A stretch of 64,000 bases of DNA from Undaria pinnatifida. Its lineage: Eukaryota; Sar; Phaeophyceae; Laminariales; Alariaceae. Positions 1 through 7,162 of the stretch are shown piece after piece (within the stretch, counting starts at the first letter, position 1; every line of letters starts with the position of its first letter). The translations under genes and the position numbers were made by a program. The stretch is from NCBI GenBank assembly GCA_012845835.1, contig JABAKD010000014.1:6421396-6485395 (forward strand), read 5' to 3'. The notes below the pieces were generated by a model, which was not told where the DNA came from, searched no databases, and saw only the letters and a program-made list of their open reading frames with translations.

Positions 1-174
1 GCTCGCAGCAACGCAGCGCCGTGCAGTGCCCTGTTATGCCCTGCAGCTCTAGCTTAGCAGAGCGCAGCGCTGTGCTTTGACGTGCTTTGCTACTTTGCCG
101 TGCTGCGTGCTTTACGGCACTTTTGTTAGTAGTTCGTGCATGCCAGTAACATTCATTCGCAGTATCATCCCACG

Positions 175-455
175 TACCGGTCAGCCCGGCTATATATAGC
201 TCAGCAGTGCATCGCAGCATAGTGCGGTGCCGCGTATTGCCCTTCGTTTTGCGGTGTTGTGTCGTGCGGCGCTGTTCGTTCTTTTGAACATACAGCAGTA
301 GCAGTACCAGGTATGATACAGGTACCAGGTACCATTTACTATGTACGTCTCGTGTTCTCATCGCACGTACTGCCGTTCAGAACGTGACATCGACAAGCAT
401 CTAGCGCAGGGCAATTAGCTCTGCACAAGCACCTCTTGGCAACATTTTTTCACCG
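175..455. repeat. Left member of a diverged direct-repeat pair
   Basis: This stretch shares a long, interrupted similarity with 2535-2910 in the same orientation. Shared landmarks in order are a CAGnCCGGCTATATA start, a GC-rich run of GTGC/CGTGC words, a TTCGAACATA-type word, CAGTACC(A/G)GGTAT, a CGTACTGCCG word, and GCTCTnCACAAGCA followed by CTCTTGGCA. The two members lie about 2.36 kb apart and bracket the pogo-like element. They could be old long terminal repeats of a retroelement or an ordinary local duplication; I see no retroviral-type coding between them. Confidence 0.5.
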
Positions 456-659
456 TTCCAGCTTTTCTTTGCTTTCTCCCACACTTTATTGGTTTTTCCA
501 TTTCGTCTATAATTATTGCATTTTCTTCTTTTTTCAGTTGTTTCTTCGTTCATTTTCTACTATCTCCTTTAAATTTGATTCGTTCGAACTCGTGTTTTTT
601 CAAGTTCTGAACATTTTTTTACCTTTTTCATATTTGTTTACTCTTTTTTTCCAAGATTT

Positions 660-745
660 GTTTTTGGGAGTTGAACTTGAATTTCAATGGACGTCCATGC
701 GAGGCAGTAGAACTTGCATTTTAATAGACGTCCATGCGAGCTTTC
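660..745. repeat. Two-copy tandem repeat of about 37 bp
   Basis: The string GAACTTG(A/C)ATTT(C/T)AAT(G/A)GACGTCCATGCGAG occurs twice in a row with only a few differences. It contains a GGACGTCC palindrome in the first copy. No coding role is evident. Confidence 0.5.
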
Positions 746-924
746 TTGTAATGCGCCCAAGGGCACACAACACAAGGCAACAGGAGCAAGCTGAAGCTGT
801 GGGCCAGTTGTGACATTCATTGTATTTTTTTTGTTTTTCAGTTGCTACAAGGTTGTTACCACAATGTGTCACAACAGCAGCGGTGTATCGACCAGTACTA
901 TTATTATATTACCAATAGACCATA

Positions 925-2243
925 CAGTAGGTGGGCCTATATAGTGCGGGTTATATAGTGCGCCCCTGCCGGTATAGTTCGGGTGAAATCGCTTGGCACA
1001 AAATTCGGGCCTATATAGTGCGCATGCCGCACAATAGGGGCACAGGTCTATATAATGCGGATTTGGACCACCTCACACCCGACATAGTGCGGGTCTGACG
1101 TCACCCCGCCTTAGATCATGGGGTCAAACTGACCACAAACCCGCAGTGCTGCGGTACAGCAATACAGTACTACAGCTGTACAGTACCCCTACCACCCGGC
1201 GGACCCTACTGGCAACACGAACAGCAGTGTAGAGGCTCACGATCCGTGTGCAGCAGGCGAACTCTGCCATCTTCCCCATCTGGAGAGTGAGGACGACGAC
1301 GACGTCGAAGGCGTTCGCACCGAGCCACCGTCGTATGCGGAAGTTCTCCAGCACTTCGCCGCCCTGGAAAACTACGCAGAAGCGTCCGGCATCAATGAGG
1401 CCGGCCATTTGCTCCAGAGGGCACGGATGTTGATGATTGCAGAGCATGCATCGCGCCCATCTCGCCAGACTGATGTCCGGGGGTATTTTGACACGTGAAA
1501 CGATTGGCGTTGTTCGTTTTTTTTTTTTGGGGGGGGGGGTGGGGCGCGGGTCTACGGAGTGCCTGACTTTCATGTGTGGTGGAGTGACTCGTACGAAGTA
1601 CAGTTAGTCAAAGGTTGGCGCGTTTTACTTGTTCGTGCATTAAAACCAAGCCCAAGGGTATGCGTGGTGTTGCGTTGTTGCGGATTTTCTCGTAGCCACA
1701 AAGGTAGAGCGTACGACAAGTACGAGTAGAGACGTATGTTTGTTGTTGTTCCAGTTTCCCGCTTTTTTTTCGTGAGAGGATGTCACCGTTTGGCACGTTT
1801 ATGTTTCGTTTGCAGAGCTTGCATTTAGTAGTCAATCCATTCCTTTACGAACTTAATAAATTTCATCTCAACCAACGATGGGACTTCGCACACACAGACG
1901 GGTGGTGCACTCAGACGTGCGAGCGCGTCGTCATGAGCAACCACGCTGTACCCGGGTGCAGCAGGCCTATTCAACGCTGCAACAGGCTGTCCTCTTCTCA
2001 CCACGTACAGATGCATGTATCGACAGCTTGTTCACCTTCGTACACCTTGCCGTTGGCTTTGTTCTGTGCTTCAAACAAGTGAAATCGCGAATAGAGCGCT
2101 AACCCGCACTATTGAGTTGATTCTAGTCGCGAATTGTGCGGGTACCCGCACTATAAAGGCCAGAAATCATATAGTGCGCGAGGTCGATATAGTGCGGGTA
2201 CGGAGCCGTGTCACATACCCGCACTATAGAGGCCCACCTACTG
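925..2243. mobile_element. Pogo/Tigger-like DNA transposon, 1.3 kb, degenerate
   Basis: The ends are terminal inverted repeats beginning CAGTAGGTGGGCCT and continuing with a TATAGTGCGGGT word. Over about 27 bp the two ends differ at one position. A TA dinucleotide flanks each side (923-924 and 2244-2245), the usual target duplication of pogo/Tc1-mariner elements. Further TATAGTGCGGG words sit just inside both ends as subterminal repeats. The interior keeps a transposase C-terminus on the plus strand (1202-1498), so this is an internally deleted copy of a once autonomous element. The family assignment rests on the CAG end, the TA target and the transposase tail. Confidence 0.8.
1202..1498 (+). 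pseudogene. C-terminal remnant of a pogo/Tigger-type DDE transposase
   Basis: Reading codons in phase with the TGA at 1496-1498 gives about 98 residues. There is an acidic stretch (ESEDDDDVEG), then an amphipathic helix region with EVLQHFAALENYAEASG and LLQRARMLMIAEH, and a terminal RQTDVRGYFDT. Tigger/jerky-like transposases are known to end with a helical region and a K/R-Q-T-x-I-x-x-F-F tail, and this tail fits that plan. The DNA-binding domain and the DDE catalytic core are missing, so the fragment cannot be active. It lies inside the inverted-repeat-bounded element. Confidence 0.65.
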
Positions 2244-2256
2244 TATATATATATAT

Positions 2257-2345
2257 ATATTTTTTTTACGAGGATAATTTTTCTTCATATGACCCCTGGA
2301 ATCAACCAACAACGAAAACCAGGCTTATAAGCGAACAGTCTATCT
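2257..2345 (-). mobile_element. Partial tRNA-derived SINE, copy A
   Basis: On the minus strand this matches the neighbouring copy at 2379-2482: TATAAGCCT, a CGTTGTTGGTT word, a damaged B-box, GGGGTCAT and ATCCTCGTAAAAAAAA. It directly abuts the right end of the pogo-like element. The B-box is mutated (GGTTGATTCC), so it is probably inactive for polymerase III. Confidence 0.4.
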
Positions 2346-2378
2346 CCTAGAAGACCACAAAGTCAAATTGATATCTCT

Positions 2379-2482
2379 TATTTTTTTATGAGGATCATGA
2401 TGTTCCCCCGATGACACCGGGATTCGAACCAACGAGAAGACCTTGAGGCTTATAGTGTATACCGGTACTACTACACCAGGGT
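2379..2482 (-). mobile_element. tRNA-derived SINE head and tail, copy B
   Basis: On the minus strand from 2481 to 2406 the sequence can be read as a tRNA-like body. CCCTGGT pairs with ATCGGGG as a full 7-bp acceptor stem (two GU pairs). An A-box-like TGGTGTAGTAGT and a perfect B-box GGTTCGAATCC (2420-2430) follow. The T-stem and anticodon stem contain mismatches, so I call it tRNA-derived rather than a functional tRNA. After the head comes an AT-rich tail ending in CTCATAAAAAAATAAG. A functional tRNA is possible but unlikely. Confidence 0.5.
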
Positions 2483-2534
2483 TGTACATACCATCAGGTA
2501 GGTACTACGCTGTTGGACCACACTGCACGCCCAG

Positions 2535-2910
2535 CTCAGATCAGTCCGGCTATATACAGCCCAGTAGCGCAGCGTAGCGCCGTGCGGAGCCGTACGGTGC
2601 GCTGCCGTGCCCTTCGCTGCGGTGCTGTGTCGTGCTGCGCTGTGCTTTCTTTCGAACATAGAGCAGTACCGGGTATAATACGCGTTGTTGTGATGTGCTA
2701 TTAATACTTTTCTTCTTTCTTCTTTTCTACATGACAAATGTATGTATTTGATTTAATCTTTCACGGGCCCCTGTTTTTTCCCCCACGTAAATTACCCGCG
2801 TACTGCCGATCTAAACGTAGCACCGGTAACAAAAGCACACACAGCACAGCTGAGCACAACAGGGCAACTTGCTCTACACAAGCAGCTCTTGGCATTATCA
2901 AACCGCTGTT
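2535..2910. repeat. Right member of the diverged direct-repeat pair
   Basis: Partner of 175-455, in the same order and orientation, ending near GCAGCTCTTGGCATTATC. The GC-rich GTGC words are more expanded here than in the left member. Confidence 0.5.
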
Positions 2911-2989
2911 TGCACCAGATCATGCGCCTCCTTCTTTCTGTCCCCTTTATTTACATGTTTTTGTTGCATTCTTCCTTGCTTTGCGCGAG

Positions 2990-3125
2990 CGCAGCGGGCG
3001 GCGTCAGCCGCCCGCGGAGCGGAGCCCTTGTAGAAATTAAAATACACTCCAGCTGTGAGATCGAATATTTTGTCGAAACGCATCTTTGCAAGCTGTGTGT
3101 GATACTCCGATCGCGCACGGCCACT
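2990..3125 (-). repeat. Copy of a dispersed motif that reads FDKIFDLTAGVYF
   Basis: On the minus strand the DNA reads TATCACACACAGCTTGCAAAG, then an ATG and codons for RFDKIFDLTAGVYFNFYK, then a GC-rich part (SAPRAADAARCARA). The same DNA words recur at 23690-23780 (plus) and, shortened, at 22690-22740 (plus). An AGCTTGCAAAGAT-type word also recurs near 12970 and its counterparts. The repeat is dispersed, so it is more likely part of a mobile or satellite-type repeat than a host gene. Confidence 0.4.
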
Positions 3126-3639
3126 ACATATCCGTCGTATCTGTCTTTTAGTTTGTGACCACAGAGCTTCCCGGCTAGATTGTGCTTTCTCTCCCATTTT
3201 TCTTGCTTGATGGAAATTACGGGTTTCGACTCGTGAAGTCATGGTACGAGTACACATTCCCAGTCCCAGGGGAGAAGAGCCATACCAGGTAATAATTTCG
3301 CCTGCTGCTGGAGGCAGCGCTGATTAAGAAAGGGATTGCAACGCTTGAGTAGATCCACGGTAGATGAACTTCGGATTTGCTCATATTACAGCAGTGCATA
3401 CATGTACACCATACGCACCATAACCACTGGCTTTTCATGGCAGGCAACGCTGACTGCAAACCTCAGTAAGTGGTCATGGTACATGTCTGGTCAGTTGCTG
3501 TGGTGTACGGTGCACATGTACGTGGTCTAGTATCGTCCCTCTAGGAGAGGCACAAGCACGGATGCTGATACTGGTACTGGTTGTGCAGGATGTAGGTGGG
3601 CGGCAAGAACAGACTGAAGACACGAGTTGTACCACGAGG

Positions 3640-3765
3640 TTGTTGTTGTTGTTGTTGTTGTTCTCACATTAACTCGCATAATCAAGTCCGTGGTCACAGG
3701 ACAGGCTCCAGTCACTCTGGAGCTGAGGAATACCCCAGGGAAAAACACACACAACCCAAGGGAGG
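3640..3765 (-). mobile_element. Copy-1-specific short retroposon-like insertion with (AAC)n tail
   Basis: Copies 2 and 3 lack this block. Copy 3 reads ACCACGAGGTACCAGG across the site, and in copy 1 the block is flanked by GAGG at 3636-3639 and 3762-3765, a candidate 4-bp target duplication. On the minus strand it ends in TTGATTATGCGAGTTAATG, then GAGAAC and an AAC microsatellite. The same sequence stands in the opposite genomic orientation near the right ends of the units (about 25631-25675 and 46860-46905). A 5'-truncated retroposon tail is the simplest reading. Confidence 0.5.
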
Positions 3766-5454
3766 TACCAGGTACCAGTTACTGCTGTACAACATAGGTA
3801 ACACATTCTTGGTGCATTTACTCGTGTTATCTCACCTCGAGCCCTTCTGGTCGGCCAACTGTCGCCATCCTTGGTGCTTTGCAGTGCCTGCCGAATCCAG
3901 GACTCAATGGTGTGGGAGGGAGCCGGAAGCTCTCAACAGCAGTGGTAGTCGCTGAGACAGCGGCAGTCAGCAGCACGGACAATACTTCAGGCCGCCTCAT
4001 GATGCATCATGCACGGCGGTGTGCAGCAAAAGTCTCACTTTGGTATACTTTTCGCCTCCCCGGTCCCCGGTACTGTACGGCCTTCGAGGGTTCGTCGTTC
4101 CCAAGAAAATAAACTTTCTCTAGTTTGTACTTTTCCTTTTTTGCAGGTTAAAGTTCGAGTAATTTGTACCCATGTCGGGAGTGCAGTGCTAAACGGGTCC
4201 GCCGGTACGCCTGATGCGCGTGTACACACAACGCACACGTTGTAAAAACGACGAGTAAAGATGTAAACATGGACGCAAACATGCTACTCGCGTACGAGCA
4301 GCAAATTGCTTCGAATCTCGCGGGCGTGTGAAGTCATCGCGGTGTCTGCAGTGTGTCGTCTCCAAGCCGCAACGTCGTGGTGTTGCAAGCCGCAAGCGCA
4401 ACGTCGACCCGTTGCAACGTCGCTCGTCGCTACACCAAAAACGATGGGAGAAACGAAGCGTTCGTGGTTGAACCGCATATTTCTCTGCACTCCGCACTCT
4501 GCGCTCGGCGCTCTGCGGTCCTCGACTGCTCTGCAATCTACTGCGGTTCTGCAGAATAGCTGCTTGCACGAGTGCTGCAGGTGTATACTCGTAGCTCGGT
4601 AGCTGTATATGGCTCTGCAGATGCGATACTCGTAGATATAGTCGCGTAAAAATAGATGGTTGACGGTGTGTCGTAGTACGTCGTAGGCCGCACAACGAGT
4701 ACGTTGCATAACTTCGTGAGGTCACAGTGTGGTGTCAGCTAGTGTCCAGCAGTCAGCCATGAGGTAAGCCCTCTTGAACCAATCTCATGTGTACCAGTTG
4801 TGTCTTGATGTCTCCACGGAACACGAGAGGGAGGCCAACACAAGGCAAGCACGGAAATGTACGAGGGACAGCAGTCTAGACAGGGAGGTAGGCCTCATCA
4901 ACACGGAAGATCCAAGATCTCCAAACGAACAAAAAAGGAAACATTGAACAGAAAGGAAAAAAAAAATGCCTAGGGGGCAGCCCAAAGGACACGAAGCCTC
5001 TCCCCTCTCTCACCACGGGTATAGCAGTACAGCTAAGCCTATATGATACGCGGTGTCGTCGCCATTCAGCGATGAAACAATCAAGCCCTCACCAACAACA
5101 GCACATCGCGTGCAGCATGCATGCTTTCTGAAAGCGACATATGCGCAGGGTCCGGGATCCAGGCGCACGCATTCATGTACCAAACAAACCAAAGTTGCGG
5201 GTGCTTTGGTACAAATAATAGTGATTGCTATTATGATCATACTTGTACATACCCAGCACACATCGCAAGGAGATGTATGTGACCATGCAGTGCCAAACGC
5301 ACCTGGGTACGAACGTCCCAAACACCACAGCAAGCACCATACGTCGTAGTCCAAACCTCTCACCTTCTAAAACGTGCCCTCCCGCAGAAAGGGTCAACTC
5401 TCCAACTTGTCAAGCTCCTTGGTATTCCTATTTTGCCTCCCTCCCTCTCGCTAG
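3766..5454. other. Intergenic or intronic stretch, copy 1
   Basis: No gene I can support. It holds dispersed GGTACCAGGTACC words, a CG-rich part around 4290-4480 (counterparts 26860-27000 and 48300-48450) and poly-A patches. Open frames on both strands in 4189-4725 are interrupted in copy 3 and have no recognisable protein. The last 40 bases are a pyrimidine tract ending in CTAG, which precedes the candidate exon at 5455. Confidence 0.5.
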
Positions 5455-5581
5455 AGATGAGCCGCACCACAGATGACCGAGCGAAACGTCCCACATTGTC
5501 AACGCCCCGAGAGATGACCATAACCATGAGAGGCACTCGTAAAAGACGCCCAACCCGCGCTACCGCATGCATGCTGTGCCT
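5455..5581 (+). CDS. Candidate 127-nt exon, copy 1, basic peptide
   Basis: A strong acceptor (TTTTGCCTCCCTCCCTCTCGCTAG) precedes and a donor (GTAAGC) follows. The ATG at 5457 opens a frame beginning MSRTTDDRAKRPT, rich in Arg, Lys and Thr, ending ACMLC at the donor; if unspliced it stops two codons on. The exon has the same length in all three copies, although the flanking DNA has indels. Copies 2 and 3 have GTGAGC as donor, also a valid signal. I do not recognise the protein. It could be an exon of an otherwise unseen gene that ends before the promoter at 6207, or a chance conserved frame. Confidence 0.35.
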
Positions 5582-5659
5582 GTAAGCCTACACGATACTA
5601 CACTACAATCGTGACCTGTGTGCGTGCGGTGCCATCTACCAGGACCCCAGGACCATATT

Positions 5660-5815
5660 ACTAGTAGCGTTTGCCCCTGGTTTAGTGTGGTGGAAATCGA
5701 TTGCCACGACCTCGTCCTACACTGTACAGCGTCGCGCACTACCCCGGGATAGTTTGGGCTCCCCCTTTAGCGCGGTTCATGCTTCCTGGCAAGGCACAGC
5801 ACTAACTAGCGAGGA
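5660..5815. mobile_element. Diverged internal part of a pogo-like MITE, copy 1
   Basis: The order of words CGACCTCGTCCTACA, GCACTA(C/T)(C/A)CCGGGATAG, GGCTCCCCCTTTAGCGCGG and TCCTGGCAA matches the interior of the better preserved MITE at 12213-12412, with many substitutions. The inverted ends are no longer clear here. Counterparts are at about 28185-28335 and 49640-49790. Confidence 0.5.
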
Positions 5816-6206
5816 CGCATGCTACTCTACCTCGTATCAGATGGGCCAGGCGCATGCATGTGCCGTCTGTCGTGCTTCGAAGTTCGATGCTACAAGTAAC
5901 TGGGGGCTATTGAGAAGGCAAGTCACCCATAAAGCGCCAGGATACGTCTCTAACATACCAAATACAGTATAGCTTTACGTTAGACTCTTCGCAATATAAC
6001 GTCATGAAATGCTCCTAACATACCAGTTACAGTATTAAAAAGTATCAGCGATATGACTCCCTACCATATACCATCCAAGTATCTAGATGTATGTGTTTTG
6101 TATGCGCCAAAACATTCGTGTTGCCCCGGCTGCTGCTGTTTTGTTGTTTTGTTTGCATTTTTTTCTTATAAATGTTAATGTTGTCGAATTCACGATCTGC
6201 GACAAA

Positions 6207-6230
6207 CCAATGGGCGCGAAGCTATAAATA
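6207..6230 (+). promoter_or_regulatory. CCAAT box and TATA box, copy 1
   Basis: CCAAT at 6207-6211 is followed 12 bp later by TATAAATA at 6223-6230. The block from AATTCACGATCTGCGAC to the TATA box is kept in all three copies. If the TATA box works at the usual spacing, transcription would start near 6255, ahead of the short upstream ORF and gene A. Confidence 0.5.
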
Positions 6231-6272
6231 TTTTCTACAAAACCCAGCAATGTGATTGGCCCAAAAGCAAAA

Positions 6273-6446
6273 ATGATGGGCGAGCGGGAACATCTGCGAG
6301 AGAAACGAGGAGTTCCAACGTTTTGGCGTTTTGGCCGTGGAAACCATGTGGGCCCTGATCACGTGGGCACCAGCTCGCGCGTTCTACGTGACCACAACTC
6401 GATCGATACCCCGTGCCAATCCACCTGGCAAAGGAGAAGGCTTTAG
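6273..6446 (+). CDS. 57-codon upstream ORF, copy 1
   Basis: It starts with two ATG codons (MMGEREHLREKRGVPTFWR) and ends with TAG at 6444-6446, ahead of the first ATG of gene A at 6518. The translation is identical in all three copies, and the one base difference I see in it (GGC versus GGT) is synonymous. It may be a translated leader peptide controlling gene A or the 5' part of an unrecognised exon. Composition is basic and His/Arg-rich, with no signal peptide and no family I recognise. The sample of changes is small, so constraint is suggestive only. Confidence 0.35.
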   Translation: MMGEREHLREKRGVPTFWRFGRGNHVGPDHVGTSSRVLRDHNSIDTPCQSTWQRRRL

Positions 6447-6517
6447 AGTTTTTCGCACGCGCTCTACTACTTGACGTCCCCCCGTTGTTCTGCGATTCTT
6501 CCTTTCGCGCCGCGGTA

Positions 6518-7051
6518 ATGACGTCGACATCCGCAACTAGCAACGCTGCCTTCATCAGCGAGGCTAGACCTTTTCTGTTTGTTTTCAAGGCCGGGATACA
6601 GCAACCCGAACAGACTACCCAACTCCAGCAGAGCGACACTTCAGAGGCGACCCAAGCCGAGCTCGCTCCTTCCAGCTGCATCGGCAGCACCGGCACAAGC
6701 AGCACAGCGTCAGAGGAGTTCGAGGGTTCATCATCCGCAACTAGCAGCGCTGCCTTCATCGGCGAGGCTAGACCTTTTCTGTTTGTTTTCAAAGCCGGGC
6801 TGCAGCAACCCGCCCAGACTACCCAACAACAGCAGAGCGACACTTCGGTAGCAACCCAAGCCGAGCTCGCCCCTGCCAGCTGCACCAGCAGCACCAGCAT
6901 CAGCAGCACTGTACCAGAGGAGTTCGAGGGCTCATCATCCGACCTGCAAAAGTACAGGCAAGACGATTGGCAGCCCTGCTGTGCTGTTCTGTGTTCTGTC
7001 ATGGCAGCGACATTGGCAGTTGGGGCATTTCGAGAGCAGTTTGCAAAATAG
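6518..7051 (+). CDS. Gene A, copy 1: 177-residue protein with two 68-residue repeats
   Basis: The first ATG in the frame is at 6518; the frame is open upstream to 6413 without an ATG. Two tandem units of 204 bp (6529-6732 and 6733-6936) each encode (S/G)EARPFLFVFKAG followed by a Gln/Thr run, then TQAELAP and a Ser/Thr/Gly-rich tail ending EFEGSS. The last ~30 residues are Cys- and Ala-rich and hydrophobic (CCAVLCSVMAATLAV), possibly a short tail anchor. The frame is intact in all copies: copy 1 differs from copy 2 at about eleven residues, copy 2 from copy 3 at three. I do not recognise the family. It may be a separate gene, or a 5' exon of gene B through a donor I cannot identify. Confidence 0.5.
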   Translation: MTSTSATSNAAFISEARPFLFVFKAGIQQPEQTTQLQQSDTSEATQAELAPSSCIGSTGTSSTASEEFEGSSSATSSAAFIGEARPFLFVFKAGLQQPAQTTQQQQSDTSVATQAELAPASCTSSTSISSTVPEEFEGSSSDLQKYRQDDWQPCCAVLCSVMAATLAVGAFREQFAK

Positions 7052-7162
7052 ATGTGTTTGCTGTGTTCGTCGGCATGCCGTTCAGTCCAGACTGCTGTGT
7101 GGTAGACGATCTGATCCGTTGGCGCCGCAGCCTCCCGTGGCTTCTTTCGTTCTCGAGGTGGC

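Noticed and set aside
4189-4725. 178-codon minus-strand frame, Arg/Ser-rich
   Set aside because: Shorter in copy 2, broken in copy 3, no domain and no splice evidence.
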